DNA of 39,233 nt from Syntrophales bacterium. GTDB lineage: Bacteria > Desulfobacterota > Syntrophia > Syntrophales > UBA4778. Under the pieces are notes generated by a model. The model was not told the origin of the DNA. It saw nothing but the letters and a program-made list of their open reading frames with translations, and searched no databases. Below, in pieces: positions 15,589 to 24,311 of this stretch; the stretch's first letter is position 1; each line of letters starts with the position of its first letter. The position numbers and the translations under genes are program-made. Location of the stretch: assembly GCA_028712885.1 (NCBI GenBank), contig JAQTPK010000026.1:1-39233 (forward strand), written 5' to 3'.

Positions 15589-17029
15589 GCTTCGACTGGA
15601 GAGACTGGACGCATACCGGTGGAAGGTGCCCATGCACGGAGGGATGCGCGTTCCGGGCATCATTTACGCCAGTGAAAAGATGCTGAGGGAAATGGGCAAA
15701 GATGAAAGCCTGCGCCAGGTGGCAAACGTGGCCCATCTGCCGGGGATAGTCCGCTGTTCGCTGGCCATGCCTGACATGCACTGGGGCTACGGTTTTCCCA
15801 TTGGCGGCGTGGCGGCATTCGACCCTGCAGAAGGGGTAATCTCTCCCGGTGGGGTAGGCTACGATATAAACTGCGGCTGCCGGCTTCTGGCGACCGGCCT
15901 CGCTGCCGAAGAGATCAAGCCCAGGCTCCATGACCTCATATCCGCCCTGTACCGGGACATTCCTTCGGGCGTGGGATCGACGGGCTCCATCCGTCTCCGT
16001 ATCCAGGAGGAAAAAAAGGTATTGAGGGAAGGCGCCGCCTGGGCCGTCAGAAACGGGTACGGGTCGGCGGAAGACCTGGAAGCCACGGAAGACGGGGGAC
16101 GGATGGAGGGAGCCGACCCGGACAAGGTCAGCGACCGCGCGCTGGAACGGGGGCGCGATCAGCTCGGGACCCTCGGGTCGGGAAACCATTTCCTCGAGAT
16201 CGAGAAGGTAGAAGAAATTTTCGACGGGGATACGGCGCAGGCGCTCGGGCTTTGGAAAGGGCAGGCGGCCGTGATGATCCATTCGGGTTCGAGGGGCCTC
16301 GGGCATCAGGTGTGCGACGATTTCATCGCAAAAATGGTCCGGCTCGATCAGAAAATGGGACTCAATCTTCCCGACCGCCAGCTCGCGTGCGCCTACATCT
16401 CCTCCCGTGAAGGAGAAGATTATTACGCGGCCATGTGCTGCGCCGCGAACTATGCCTGGGCGAACCGCCAGATGCTCATGCACTGGACGAGAGAGTGCTT
16501 CGAGAAAACGCTCCGCAAATCGCCTCGCGAGCTGGGGATGAAGCTGATATACGACGTCTGCCACAATATCGCCAAGTTCGAGAAAATTCCCCTTGGGGAG
16601 GAGGGAAGGGAGAAGGATCTCTGTGTCCACCGCAAAGGCGCGACGCGCGCCTTTCCTCCCGGCCACCCGGCCCTGCCGGAACGTTTCCGGCGGACGGGCC
16701 AGCCGGTCCTCATCCCCGGCGACATGGGGACGGGCTCTTATGTGCTGGCCGGCACGAGCAAGGCGCTGGCCGAGACTTTCGGAAGCACCTGCCACGGCGC
16801 CGGGAGATTAATGAGCCGGGCCCAGGCGGTTAAATCGAGCCGGGGCAGGCAGATCCGGAAGGAGATGGAGGAGCGGGGCGTCCTGGTGATGTCCACCGGC
16901 AAGGCTACGCTCCAGGAGGAAATCCCGGAAGCCTACAAGGACATCGACGAAGTGGTAAATATAGTGCACGGGGCGGGTATTTCGAAAAAAGTAGCCAGGC
17001 TCCGTCCGCTGGCCTGCCTCAAAGGATAA
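15581..17029 (+). CDS. rtcB: RNA-splicing ligase RtcB
   Basis: 482 aa, complete. It ligates RNA 2',3'-cyclic phosphate or 3'-phosphate ends to 5'-OH ends using GTP and Mn2+. All catalytic residues are visible: Asp95 and Cys98 in DINCG, His203 (GNHFLEIE), His234 (IHSGSRGLGH), His329 (CHNIAKFE), HRKGATRAFPPG, and the guanylylated His405 in STCHGAGR. It is paired with archease, a common RNA-repair arrangement, and sits after gyrA in the same direction. No RtcA or RtcR is present. Confidence 0.97.
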   Translation: MSELRLERLDAYRWKVPMHGGMRVPGIIYASEKMLREMGKDESLRQVANVAHLPGIVRCSLAMPDMHWGYGFPIGGVAAFDPAEGVISPGGVGYDINCGCRLLATGLAAEEIKPRLHDLISALYRDIPSGVGSTGSIRLRIQEEKKVLREGAAWAVRNGYGSAEDLEATEDGGRMEGADPDKVSDRALERGRDQLGTLGSGNHFLEIEKVEEIFDGDTAQALGLWKGQAAVMIHSGSRGLGHQVCDDFIAKMVRLDQKMGLNLPDRQLACAYISSREGEDYYAAMCCAANYAWANRQMLMHWTRECFEKTLRKSPRELGMKLIYDVCHNIAKFEKIPLGEEGREKDLCVHRKGATRAFPPGHPALPERFRRTGQPVLIPGDMGTGSYVLAGTSKALAETFGSTCHGAGRLMSRAQAVKSSRGRQIRKEMEERGVLVMSTGKATLQEEIPEAYKDIDEVVNIVHGAGISKKVARLRPLACLKG

Positions 17030-17030
17030 G

Positions 17031-17061
17031 TTCAGGGTTCCGGGTTCAGAGTTCAGAGTTA
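17031..17061 (+). repeat. Heptamer-period repeat after rtcB
   Basis: Four tandem 7-bp units begin two bases after the rtcB stop: ttcaggg, ttccggg, and ttcagag twice. The unit ttcagag is the reverse complement of the gaactct-type unit (rotated) found at 27201-27270. Confidence 0.75.
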
Positions 17062-17108
17062 AAAAACTTCCCATACGAATGGCTGCGGATTCGGCCTATG
17101 GACTGACC

Positions 17109-17132
17109 CGCATCCTCTGCAGCGGATTTTTT
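17109..17132 (+). terminator. Possible intrinsic terminator after rtcB
   Basis: A short GC stem (ccgc ... gcgg, 17109-17125) is followed by a run of seven T residues. The stem is only four pairs, so strength is uncertain. Confidence 0.4.
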
Positions 17133-17153
17133 TGTTCTTTCCAGTGTTTTCTC

Positions 17154-17182
17154 TTGACAACCGAAAGCCCGCCGGATACTCA
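17154..17182 (+). promoter_or_regulatory. Possible promoter for the NTF2-like gene
   Basis: A perfect -35 TTGACA (17154-17159) is followed after 17 bases by TACTCA (17177-17182), a poor -10. It lies about 55 bp upstream of the start codon at 17237. Confidence 0.35.
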
Positions 17183-17236
17183 CATGTAAATAAAAAAAAT
17201 CGCCGAACGGATTCGTTCCTCGACCGCGGAGATCCT

Positions 17237-17749
17237 ATGGACAGGAGGCGGAATCAAAAGGAGGAGATCCAGCTCTTCGAGAGCACGTCGCCGCGTATTC
17301 CCCTGACCGCTTACCTGCCGTTTCTTGTTGCCGTTCCCCTTATCGTTCTGATTCTCCAGGCCTGCTCGGTTCTGCCGGATTCCTGGCGGAATGTCTTTGA
17401 AGAGAATTCCGTGCGCGACGCGGCGAAGGAGTATCTCGAAGCGGAGGTGAACCGGGACTACGAGAAAATCTATCGCTCGCTTGCGCCCTCTTCCTCGTAC
17501 CGCTCGACGACGGGCTATGACTCCTATCTGGCGGAAGCAGCCTCGTCCCATATGAAAATAGTGTCTTACCGCATCGTCGGGATTTCCCGGATTGATTCCA
17601 ACCTGGACGCGAGGGAGTTTCCCAACGTGGAGAAAATCGCCCAGGTCGACACCGACGTCGTCATCCGCTTTGAGAATTCCAACCAGCAGATGGAAGTGAA
17701 TTACGGATTCATTTTCATCAAGGAAGGCGGAAGGTGGTATAAAGGGTAG
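17237..17749 (+). CDS. Membrane-anchored NTF2/DUF4878-like protein
   Basis: 170 aa from the ATG at 17237 (GGAG upstream); an open frame from 17132 is non-coding leader. A short charged N-terminus precedes one membrane helix (about 25-45, LPFLVAVPLIVLILQA). The outer domain has the NTF2-like layout: a helix with AAKEYLEAEVNRDYEKIYRSL, then strands VSYRIVGISRID, VDTDVVIRFEN and EVNYGFIFIKEGGRWY. Domains like this are stress- or cell-envelope-associated; no specific function can be given. Monocistronic. Confidence 0.7.
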   Translation: MDRRRNQKEEIQLFESTSPRIPLTAYLPFLVAVPLIVLILQACSVLPDSWRNVFEENSVRDAAKEYLEAEVNRDYEKIYRSLAPSSSYRSTTGYDSYLAEAASSHMKIVSYRIVGISRIDSNLDAREFPNVEKIAQVDTDVVIRFENSNQQMEVNYGFIFIKEGGRWYKG

Positions 17750-17804
17750 CTTTTCGAAACAACCATCCGGTTCCAGCTCCCGGTTCGGTTCAATCAGAGC
17801 TGCT

Positions 17805-18083
17805 TCAGAATTCGGGGATGCCTGCCAGACCGCAGTATCCCCGCCGTATTTCCGCAAGCTCTATCCGGAAAGGCTTCGCCCCGCAGAACGGGCATTCATC
17901 CGTGGCGCCCAGAATGCTGACCTGCTGCCTGTTGCAGTCGCTGCGGTGCTCGATACGGAGCTGGCCCGGCATCGGCTCCGCCCATCTCCAGCCCATGCAC
18001 TTGTCTCCTATGCACAGGGCACCCGCTCCCCCCCTCGTCAGCGGGCATATCTTTTCGATTGCTTCAGCCGGCGTCAACACCAT
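17805..18083 (-). CDS. Cys-rich hypothetical protein
   Basis: 92 aa. Cysteines occur in ICPL, LCIGDKCMGWRW, a CPFC pair and RGYCGL. The GxKCMxWRW and GYCG pattern recurs in uncharacterised anaerobe proteins, which I recognise only as a pattern. It may bind zinc or an Fe-S cluster. The ribosome site GAGGAAGG precedes the ATG at 18083. It lies 15 bp after the phzF stop and is probably cotranscribed. Confidence 0.65.
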   Translation of the reverse strand: MVLTPAEAIEKICPLTRGGAGALCIGDKCMGWRWAEPMPGQLRIEHRSDCNRQQVSILGATDECPFCGAKPFRIELAEIRRGYCGLAGIPEF

Positions 18084-18098
18084 TTGCCTTCCTCACAT

Positions 18099-18905
18099 CT
18101 ATTTTCCGGCGCTTGTCTCTATTATCTCGCCCTTAAGAATCGTAACCGCCTGACCGGCGATGACTACCCTGTCGCCGGCCGTTTCGACCAGCACGATGCC
18201 GCTGCGGGCGGACGCCTGGAAAGAATTCATCCTGCTCTTTCCGAGTTTCTTTTCCCAGAAAGGCGCGAGGCAGCAATGCGCCGATCCCGTAACGGGGTCT
18301 TCAGGGACGCCCACGGAAGGGGCGAAAAACCTTGATACGAAATCGAACTCGCGGCTTCGGGAGCGGCTGGTCACAATGAAACCGCGGGAAGGCACGGCCG
18401 CGAGCCGCGTGAAATCGGGTTTCATGTCGCGGATTTCGCGTTCTGTCTCGACCTGCACAAGATAATCGAACCGGTTTCTCCCGACGTAAACGGGCCTGAC
18501 GCCGAGAGCTTCGGCGAGACCCGGGGGAGGAGCGGTTTCCTTTTCCGGTTCCGCCGGAAAGTCCATTCTTATCCAGGCCCCGTCGCGCTCGGCGGTCAGG
18601 AGACCGCTCCGCGTATGGAACCTGGCGGTATCGTTCCGCTTCAGCCGGCCTGTTTCCCACAAAATATGCGCGGCCGCAAGCGTGGCGTGGCCGCAGAGCT
18701 CCACTTCCACCACGGGAGTGAACCAGCGGAGGCTGTAACCGTCATCCTGCTCCCGCAAAAAGGCCGTCTCGGAGACATTCATCTCCCGGGCTGCGTTCTG
18801 CATCCAGCGATCACTTTTTCTGCCCGTCAGAATGCATACACCCGCCGGATTCCCCGTAAAGGGGCGGGCGGTAAAGGAATTCACCTGGTAAATCGGAGGC
18901 CACAT
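18099..18905 (-). CDS. PhzF family isomerase/epimerase-like protein
   Basis: 268 aa, two-lobed diaminopimelate-epimerase fold. Seen: the N-terminal IYQVNSFTARPFTGNPAGV, catalytic Glu46 in SETAFL, and the second-lobe motif EDPVTGSAH. Founding member PhzF isomerises DHHA in phenazine synthesis, but most family members lie outside phenazine clusters and have unknown substrates; no other phz gene is here. The start ATG at 18905 has AAGGAG 11 bases upstream. Confidence 0.9.
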   Translation of the reverse strand: MWPPIYQVNSFTARPFTGNPAGVCILTGRKSDRWMQNAAREMNVSETAFLREQDDGYSLRWFTPVVEVELCGHATLAAAHILWETGRLKRNDTARFHTRSGLLTAERDGAWIRMDFPAEPEKETAPPPGLAEALGVRPVYVGRNRFDYLVQVETEREIRDMKPDFTRLAAVPSRGFIVTSRSRSREFDFVSRFFAPSVGVPEDPVTGSAHCCLAPFWEKKLGKSRMNSFQASARSGIVLVETAGDRVVIAGQAVTILKGEIIETSAGK

Positions 18906-18930
18906 CGCAACAAAACTCCTTCATTGTGAA

Positions 18931-18977
18931 GGGGATTGAAGACCTCCGGAGCAAGCTCCGGAGAACCTTCGATCCCC
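18931..18977. repeat. Long imperfect hairpin between phzF and the nitroreductase gene
   Basis: ggggattgaagacctccgga (from 18931) is nearly the reverse complement of the right arm at 18955-18977, with a two-base loop. It lies in a 276-bp gene-free stretch (18906-19181) that also has a cccgca/tgcggg stem near 19070. It may be the terminator of the nitroreductase transcript or an RNA element; no T-run is evident. Confidence 0.5.
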
Positions 18978-19181
18978 AGGGGAAATTCTTAAACATGGTC
19001 CGCCCTCCGAAGCCGTCTCCGGAGAGTCTCCGTCCTTAGCAAAGATGCTTACGCATGATTCGCTCGCTTGCCCCGCAACAAGCTGCGGGAGAGCGCTCAC
19101 TGCCGCATTCATACCGCATTTTCTCCCCGGTTTCAATCTCCACGGAGAACCGGGCGCGGCGCTCCCCTGCTGCGCAAGGGA

Positions 19182-19754
19182 TCAGCTGATGCGAAATATC
19201 TTTTCTTCTATTTTCGCCCGCTTGGTTTTAAAAGGACCCCGGGCGGGTTTCCCGATGCAGATGATCGCCACGACGGCCCTTTTATCGTCAATTCCGAGGA
19301 TCTTTTTAATTTCCTCCTGGCCGAAGAGAGTATACCAGAGACTCCCTAATCCGAGGGCGTGCGCCGCCAGCAGCATGTTCTGGATCGCTGCCGCGCAGGC
19401 GTGCTGATAGCCGAGACCCCCCTGTTCGAGAAATATATCCGCGCCGCTTTTCGCGGGATCGCCGGTCACGGCGATCAGGACCGGCACGTCGGTAAGAAAT
19501 CCTACCTGGTATGAATCAAGCCACTTCCATCCGCTTTTCTCGAACAGGCCTTTTTTGCAGCGGAGAGATTCCTCATAGATCTTCATCTTGGTTTCTTTCC
19601 GGGTGATGATGAAGAAATCCCAGGGCTGGTTGTTGGCGGGAGACGGCGCCTGCATTCCCGCCTCGATTATTTTCATGAGGGTCTCCTCTCCGACAGGTTC
19701 GTTGGAATACGTTCTGCAGCTTGCTCTCTCTCTGATCGCGGTAAAAAGATCCAT
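19182..19754 (-). CDS. Nitroreductase family flavoprotein
   Basis: 190 aa from the ATG at 19754, chosen for the AAGGAGG ribosome site; the longer frame to 19793 runs into a heptamer repeat. It has the FMN-binding Arg cluster at the start (AIRERASCRTY), the QAPSPANNQPWDF motif, GYQHACAAAIQNMLLAA on the dimer helix and LGIDDKRAVVAIICIGKP near the end. It is an FMN-dependent NAD(P)H oxidoreductase, substrate unknown. Confidence 0.92.
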   Translation of the reverse strand: MDLFTAIRERASCRTYSNEPVGEETLMKIIEAGMQAPSPANNQPWDFFIITRKETKMKIYEESLRCKKGLFEKSGWKWLDSYQVGFLTDVPVLIAVTGDPAKSGADIFLEQGGLGYQHACAAAIQNMLLAAHALGLGSLWYTLFGQEEIKKILGIDDKRAVVAIICIGKPARGPFKTKRAKIEEKIFRIS

Positions 19755-19785
19755 AAAGATCCTCCTTTCAATGTCGGCAGGTATT

Positions 19786-19813
19786 CTTTTCACTTTTGAC
19801 TTTTACTTTTCAC
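19786..19813 (-). repeat. Heptamer-period repeat next to the thioredoxin stop
   Basis: Tandem units cttttca, cttttga, cttttac and ttttcac keep a strict 7-bp register. The repeat runs through the 3' end of the thioredoxin gene (stop at 19810). Confidence 0.7.
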
Positions 19814-20265
19814 GGATTGAGGACCGCTTTGATATTCCTGTCAATCTCGTCCAGCGACAATACCCCGACCATTCGCTTGACCGCTCTCCCTTCCCGGAAA
19901 AGAATAACTGTCGGCACCCCCTCAATGGAGAAAAGAGACGCGGTCGCGGGATTCCGGTCGGTATCGATCCGCGCGACCTTGATCCGGCCGCCGTATCCGG
20001 CCGCCGTTTCGTCAAGAAGGGGGAGGAGCTGCCGGCAATAGGGACAGCGGGGGGACCAGAATGCCGCCAGGACGGGGCCGGAAGAGTGGAGCACTTCCCT
20101 GGAAAAATCCGCGTCTCCCACGTCCACCGGCTTCAGGAACTCCGGCCGGATGTCCAGCGGCTTACGGCAGTTCCCGCACAGGGGATTTTCGCGCAGCTTG
20201 CGGACGGGAACCCTGTTCCTCCTGCCGCAATAAGGGCAATGCACGACAAAACTATCTCTTTCCAT
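19810..20265 (-). CDS. Thioredoxin with N-terminal zinc ribbon (Trx2-like)
   Basis: 151 aa. The zinc ribbon uses CPYC (10-13) and CGNC (30-33), as in TrxC. The thioredoxin domain follows with WSPRCPYCRQL; the active site is C74-P-Y-C77 rather than the usual CGPC. A cis-Pro loop GVPTVILF is present. It is a cytoplasmic thiol-disulfide reductant. CPYC is typical of glutaredoxins and should shift the redox potential. The start overlaps the last 14 bases of the P-type ATPase gene. Confidence 0.9.
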   Translation of the reverse strand: MERDSFVVHCPYCGRRNRVPVRKLRENPLCGNCRKPLDIRPEFLKPVDVGDADFSREVLHSSGPVLAAFWSPRCPYCRQLLPLLDETAAGYGGRIKVARIDTDRNPATASLFSIEGVPTVILFREGRAVKRMVGVLSLDEIDRNIKAVLNP

Positions 20266-22957
20266 GATGATTCCCTTTCCGGCGGCTTTTCCGCGCTATT
20301 GCGGCCTGGCCGGCTGCGAGCGGGAGGATGCTGGCAGATACGACCAGCAGCCATCCCTCCGGTCCCGGGTCCGCCAGTCTCAGCGCGGAGCTCAGAACCG
20401 GAACGTAAACGGATGCGACCAGGATAACGGAGCAGAGGAGCAGGGCGCCCCAGATGAAGCGGTTGCGCGTGATGTCGTTCTTCAGGATGCCTGTTCCGGG
20501 CTCCCGCATGTTGAATACAAGCCAGAGCTGGCTGAAAGCCATGACCAGAAAGGAAATCGTTACTGCGCGCGCGAGGTCCAGCTCCAGCCGCAGCAGGGAA
20601 ACGGCGAAGGCGCCCAGAACGGACGCGGAGATGAGGAATCCGTTTCCGCTGATCGATCGCCAGTGCCGGCGCGCCAGAACGGGCTCGCGGGGGTCGCGCG
20701 GATTTCTGGCCATTATGGACGGGTCGCCCTCTCCCGCTCCGAGCGCCAGCGCCGGGAATACGTCGGTCACGATGTTCAGGAAGAGTATCTGGAGGGGGAG
20801 AATGGGGAGCGGCGCATTGATGAGGGAGGCGAGCCCCACGACCAGGATTTCACTTACATTGCAGGATAAGAGATATACGACGAATTTCCGGAGATTCCCG
20901 AAAATAATCCTCCCCTGTTCCACGGCCGCTACAATGGTTGCAAAGGAATCGTCCCGCAGCACCATATCGGCGGCTTCCCGGGCGACCTGGGTCCCCCGCA
21001 ACCCCATGGCTATCCCGATATCCGCTTTTTTCAGCGCGGGCGCGTCGTTTACTCCATCTCCCGTCATGGCGACGATTTCGCCTTCTTTCTGGTGAATGGC
21101 GATAAGATTAAGTTTCTCACCGGGACTTACCCGGGCGAAAATCGAGACCCCCCGGATCCGCTTCACTTCTTCCGGAGACAGCGCGCCCGGCTCGCGGATT
21201 TCCTTTCCCTGCAGGACTTCTGCATGATGCCGGTCCACAAGGCCGGTATCCAGAGCGATCGTTCGCGCCGTTATTGCCTGGTCGCCGGTTATCATGACGA
21301 CCCTGATCCCGGCGCTGCGGCACCGGGTCAGCGCTTCCTTCACGTCCCCCCGGGGGGGATCGAGGAGGCCGACCAGCCCGATGAAACAGAGATCGGAATA
21401 GGGGTCTTCTTCCGGACGGCGGAGGTTCTTGAAAGCCACGGCGATGATCCGGAGTCCCCGGGCGGCCAGTTCGTTGTTCTTTTCGAGCCATTCCTCTTTG
21501 TCGCCGGCCCCGAGCGGCCTTTCCCCGTTCTCTCCGTATACGGCCGAGCAGGAATCGAGAACCGATTCGGCCGCGCCTTTTACGGCGGCAATATGCAGGT
21601 TCTCGCGCCGGTGGACAGTGGCCATCATTTTTATTTCCGGGTCAAAAGCCTCCTGGCGCACCTCCCGGTATTCCCGCAGCAGGTCGGGCCGGGAGATGCC
21701 CGCCAGGGCCCCGGCGCGGAGGAGGGCTACTTCCATCGGGTCTCCGATCGGGGCGCCTTCCGGATTATCCGGCAGCGCGGCATTATTGCATAGTACGCCG
21801 ACGGCGAGGGCCTTGCGGAGCACGGGGTCCCGCTCCGGAGAAACCGCGTCTCCGTTGCGGAAAAAGAAGCCGGCTTCTTCCCGTGCGGAAGGATCCACCC
21901 GGATTTCGCCCCGATCGGGGACGATCCTGGTCACCGTCATCCGGTTCTCCGTGAGCGTGCCGGTTTTATCCGTGCAGATCACGGTCGTGGCTCCCAGCGT
22001 CTCCACGGCCGAGAGGCGGTTTACGAGGGCATTCCGGCGCGCCATGCGCAGCATTCCTCTCGCCAGGGTGAGAGTCGCTACAATGGGAAGACCTTCGGGA
22101 ATGGCGGCCACGGCCAGCGCAATGGCCATCTCGATCATCAGGAGCGGGTCTTTCCCGGTCACGATCCCGGCCGCCGCCACGACGGCCGCCACGATCAGGG
22201 TTACGTGGATGAGCCGGCGCCCCAGTTCGTCCAGCCTCTTTTCAAGGGGTGTCGTCTCCTCCTTCGCTTCCTGGACGAGAGCGGATATCCGGCCGACCTC
22301 GGTTTCCATGCCGGTCGCGGTTACAACCGCCCGTCCCGATCCCTTCGTTACGGAAGTGCCTTTGAACAGCATGCTGAACCGCTCCGCCAGGTCGGCGCCG
22401 GCGGGGACGGGTTCTTCCGTTTTCTCGACCGGGAACGATTCCCCGGTCAGCGTCGATTCGTCAGCTTCCGCCCGCGACGAATCGACTATTCTCATGTCCG
22501 CTGAAACTACGTCCCCCCCTTCAAAGAGAACGATGTCCCCGGGCACGAGGTCTTCCGCGGGGACTTCCTGTGACCGGCCCTCCCTCAGGACGCGCGTAAT
22601 CACGCTTCCGAGTTTGCGGAGGGCCTCCATTGAGCGGACCGCCTTCAATTCCGTAAAAAAGCCGATCAGGGTATTTATAATCAGCACGACAAGTATGGCG
22701 AATCCGTCCAGGTATTCACCAAAGACGAAAGAAAGCCCCGCCGCCGTGACCAGCAGCAGAACGATGAGGCTTTTGAACTGGTCCGTCAGAATTTTCCAGG
22801 CGCTTTTGCGCCTGATGGCCGCCAGGACATTGCTCCCGTAGATATTTTTCCGCTCTTCCGCTTCCGTCCGGCTCAGCCCGGTTTCCGGCGAAACCTGCAG
22901 GGATTGAACGATGTCCTGCCATGGCCGGGAATGGGCATCTGCAAGGGCCTTGTTCAT
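20252..22957 (-). CDS. P2-type cation-transporting ATPase, probably Ca2+
   Basis: 901 aa from the ATG at 22957. It has all P-type elements: TGES (172-175), PEGLP in M4 (288-292), phosphorylated Asp331 in DKTGTLT, and TGDGVNDAPALKKADIG in the hinge. The ion-site residues match SERCA/PMR1 Ca2+ pumps: Glu in PEGLP, SCNVSE in M5 and LNIVTD in M6. Ten membrane helices are expected, with an N-terminal cation-ATPase domain. It exports Ca2+ (or possibly Mn2+) at the cost of ATP. A GGAGG ribosome site precedes the start. The thioredoxin gene overlaps its 3' end. Confidence 0.92.
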   Translation of the reverse strand: MNKALADAHSRPWQDIVQSLQVSPETGLSRTEAEERKNIYGSNVLAAIRRKSAWKILTDQFKSLIVLLLVTAAGLSFVFGEYLDGFAILVVLIINTLIGFFTELKAVRSMEALRKLGSVITRVLREGRSQEVPAEDLVPGDIVLFEGGDVVSADMRIVDSSRAEADESTLTGESFPVEKTEEPVPAGADLAERFSMLFKGTSVTKGSGRAVVTATGMETEVGRISALVQEAKEETTPLEKRLDELGRRLIHVTLIVAAVVAAAGIVTGKDPLLMIEMAIALAVAAIPEGLPIVATLTLARGMLRMARRNALVNRLSAVETLGATTVICTDKTGTLTENRMTVTRIVPDRGEIRVDPSAREEAGFFFRNGDAVSPERDPVLRKALAVGVLCNNAALPDNPEGAPIGDPMEVALLRAGALAGISRPDLLREYREVRQEAFDPEIKMMATVHRRENLHIAAVKGAAESVLDSCSAVYGENGERPLGAGDKEEWLEKNNELAARGLRIIAVAFKNLRRPEEDPYSDLCFIGLVGLLDPPRGDVKEALTRCRSAGIRVVMITGDQAITARTIALDTGLVDRHHAEVLQGKEIREPGALSPEEVKRIRGVSIFARVSPGEKLNLIAIHQKEGEIVAMTGDGVNDAPALKKADIGIAMGLRGTQVAREAADMVLRDDSFATIVAAVEQGRIIFGNLRKFVVYLLSCNVSEILVVGLASLINAPLPILPLQILFLNIVTDVFPALALGAGEGDPSIMARNPRDPREPVLARRHWRSISGNGFLISASVLGAFAVSLLRLELDLARAVTISFLVMAFSQLWLVFNMREPGTGILKNDITRNRFIWGALLLCSVILVASVYVPVLSSALRLADPGPEGWLLVVSASILPLAAGQAAIARKSRRKGNHHGKR

Positions 22958-23198
22958 CAACCCTCCCTGAAAAGAATAACCTTATGTTATTCTGAAATAT
23001 ATCAGGATTGTTCAGTAACGATCAAGAACGCTTTTAGGGGGAGGGATGCGCCATAGGCCGCATCCGCAGTCTAAAATCAGGAGCTGCGACAGCAAAATTC
23101 AGCCGCTGCTTGATAGAGTCGCGCCCGGTTTCGGACAAAAATGGGCGACATAATCGGGATCGGCACCGATGCCCGAAATAAGCAGTGGAGGTGAAAAG
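22958..23198. other. Divergent spacer between P-ATPase and DUF378 gene
   Basis: No coding signal. It contains a perfect 8-bp dyad agaataac/gttattct (22974-22994) close to the ATPase start, which could be an operator, and a second stem ggatgcg/cgcatcc (about 23044-23065). Confidence 0.4.
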
Positions 23199-23441
23199 AT
23201 GAGGAGGTTTAATACACTGGACTGGATCGCCATTATCCTGATCATCATCGGCGGCCTGAACTGGGGACTGATCGGTTTTTTCCGGTTTGATCTGGTTGCG
23301 GCGCTTCTGGGCGACATGACCGCGCTGTCGCGAATTGTCTATGCTCTCGTAGGCATCGCGGCGATAGTAGCGCTGGCCATTATCGTTCCGAAGCTTTCGC
23401 GGCCCGTGCCGGGAGAAAAGGTTGGAGTGAGCCGGCCCTGA
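23199..23441 (+). CDS. DUF378 family membrane protein
   Basis: 80 aa from the ATG at 23199 (GGAGGTG upstream). Two membrane helices: the first holds the family hallmark WIAIILIIIGGLNWGLIG, the second IVYALVGIAAIVALAIIV. A short polar tail follows. DUF378 (YuzA-like) proteins are small inner-membrane proteins of unknown function. Monocistronic, with its own terminator. Confidence 0.9.
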   Translation: MRRFNTLDWIAIILIIIGGLNWGLIGFFRFDLVAALLGDMTALSRIVYALVGIAAIVALAIIVPKLSRPVPGEKVGVSRP

Positions 23442-23460
23442 TCGGACCCGCAGTCCTGCA

Positions 23461-23486
23461 AACCGCCCTTCGGGGCGGTTTTTTTA
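23461..23486 (+). terminator. Strong rho-independent terminator
   Basis: An AACCGCCC/GGGCGGTT stem closed by the stable TTCG tetraloop is followed by TTTTTTT. It ends the DUF378 transcript and touches the convergent korB stop. Confidence 0.93.
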
Positions 23487-24311
23487 TTTGAAGTGCTGCT
23501 GGCTCAGCATCGCCCCAAGGGCCTTGTCTTCGGGAGGCTCCCGGAAAATGATCCTGTCGCTTTGCCTCGGCATGACCCCCTCGTCCCGGAAAATGACCCC
23601 GATCGGGATCCGTTCCCCCCATATTTCTGCGGTTTTCAGGGCCTCGTACCGGTCGGGCAGAGGTTTTCCCAGGCGGTAAACCCGGTCTTTATACCATTGG
23701 TAAGTGTTGATGTGATTGAAGGTCACGCACGGCTGAAATATGTCCACAACGGCGGTGCCCTTGAAAAGGATGGCTTCCTTCAGGACCTCTTTAAGGTGAT
23801 CGGGGTCGCCGGCGGATCCCCTGGCGACAAAAGGCGCCCCCATGACGATCGCCGCGGCCAGGGGGTTGAAGGGGCGGTTTTCATTCCCCTGCGGATCGAG
23901 ATTGTTCATGGTCCCCCGGTCCGTCGTCGGAGCGGACTGGCCTTTCGTAAGGGCATAGACCTTGTTGTCGTGGGTGAGAATGGTCAGGTCAAGGTTTTTC
24001 CTTATCGTGTGGATGAAATGGTTCCCGCCCTCTCCGTAATTGCAGCCGTCACCCGAAACGGCGATAACGGTCAGATCCGGGCGGGCGATCTTTATCCCTA
24101 CTGCGAGCGGCAGCGCCCGCCCGTGCAGGCCGTTGAAAAAGTTTGTGTCAAGATAGTGCGGCATTTTTGCCGCCTGGCCGATGCCGGAAGTCAGGACAAT
24201 CTTCTGCGGCGGAACCGGAAGTTCCTTCAAAACGGATTCGAGCGCCGTCCGGATCGGAAAATTTCCGCACCCCGGACACCACGCAATCTCTCTGTTGCCT
24301 ACCCAGACCAT
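23484..24311 (-). CDS. korB: 2-oxoacid:ferredoxin oxidoreductase, beta subunit
   Basis: 275 aa from the ATG at 24311, with AAGGAGG just upstream. The frame stays open to 24407, but that stretch is heptamer-repeat sequence, not protein. It has CPGCG (12-16) for the [4Fe-4S] cluster, the thiamine diphosphate motif GDGCNYGEGGNHF (from 87), and DNKVYALTKGQSAPTT. It catalyses reversible oxidative decarboxylation of a 2-oxoacid (2-oxoglutarate type likely) to acyl-CoA with ferredoxin. It works with KorA, encoded 196 bp upstream. Confidence 0.92.
   Translation of the reverse strand: MVWVGNREIAWCPGCGNFPIRTALESVLKELPVPPQKIVLTSGIGQAAKMPHYLDTNFFNGLHGRALPLAVGIKIARPDLTVIAVSGDGCNYGEGGNHFIHTIRKNLDLTILTHDNKVYALTKGQSAPTTDRGTMNNLDPQGNENRPFNPLAAAIVMGAPFVARGSAGDPDHLKEVLKEAILFKGTAVVDIFQPCVTFNHINTYQWYKDRVYRLGKPLPDRYEALKTAEIWGERIPIGVIFRDEGVMPRQSDRIIFREPPEDKALGAMLSQQHFK

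Noticed and set aside
12547-15663. A 1038-residue open frame opposite gyrA and archease
   Set aside because: It is the antisense shadow of gyrA in GC-rich codons, rich in His/Asp/Arg, with no recognisable motif.
18099-18905. Phenazine biosynthesis cluster
   Set aside because: PhzF alone is a widespread family; no phzA/B/D/E/G genes surround it.
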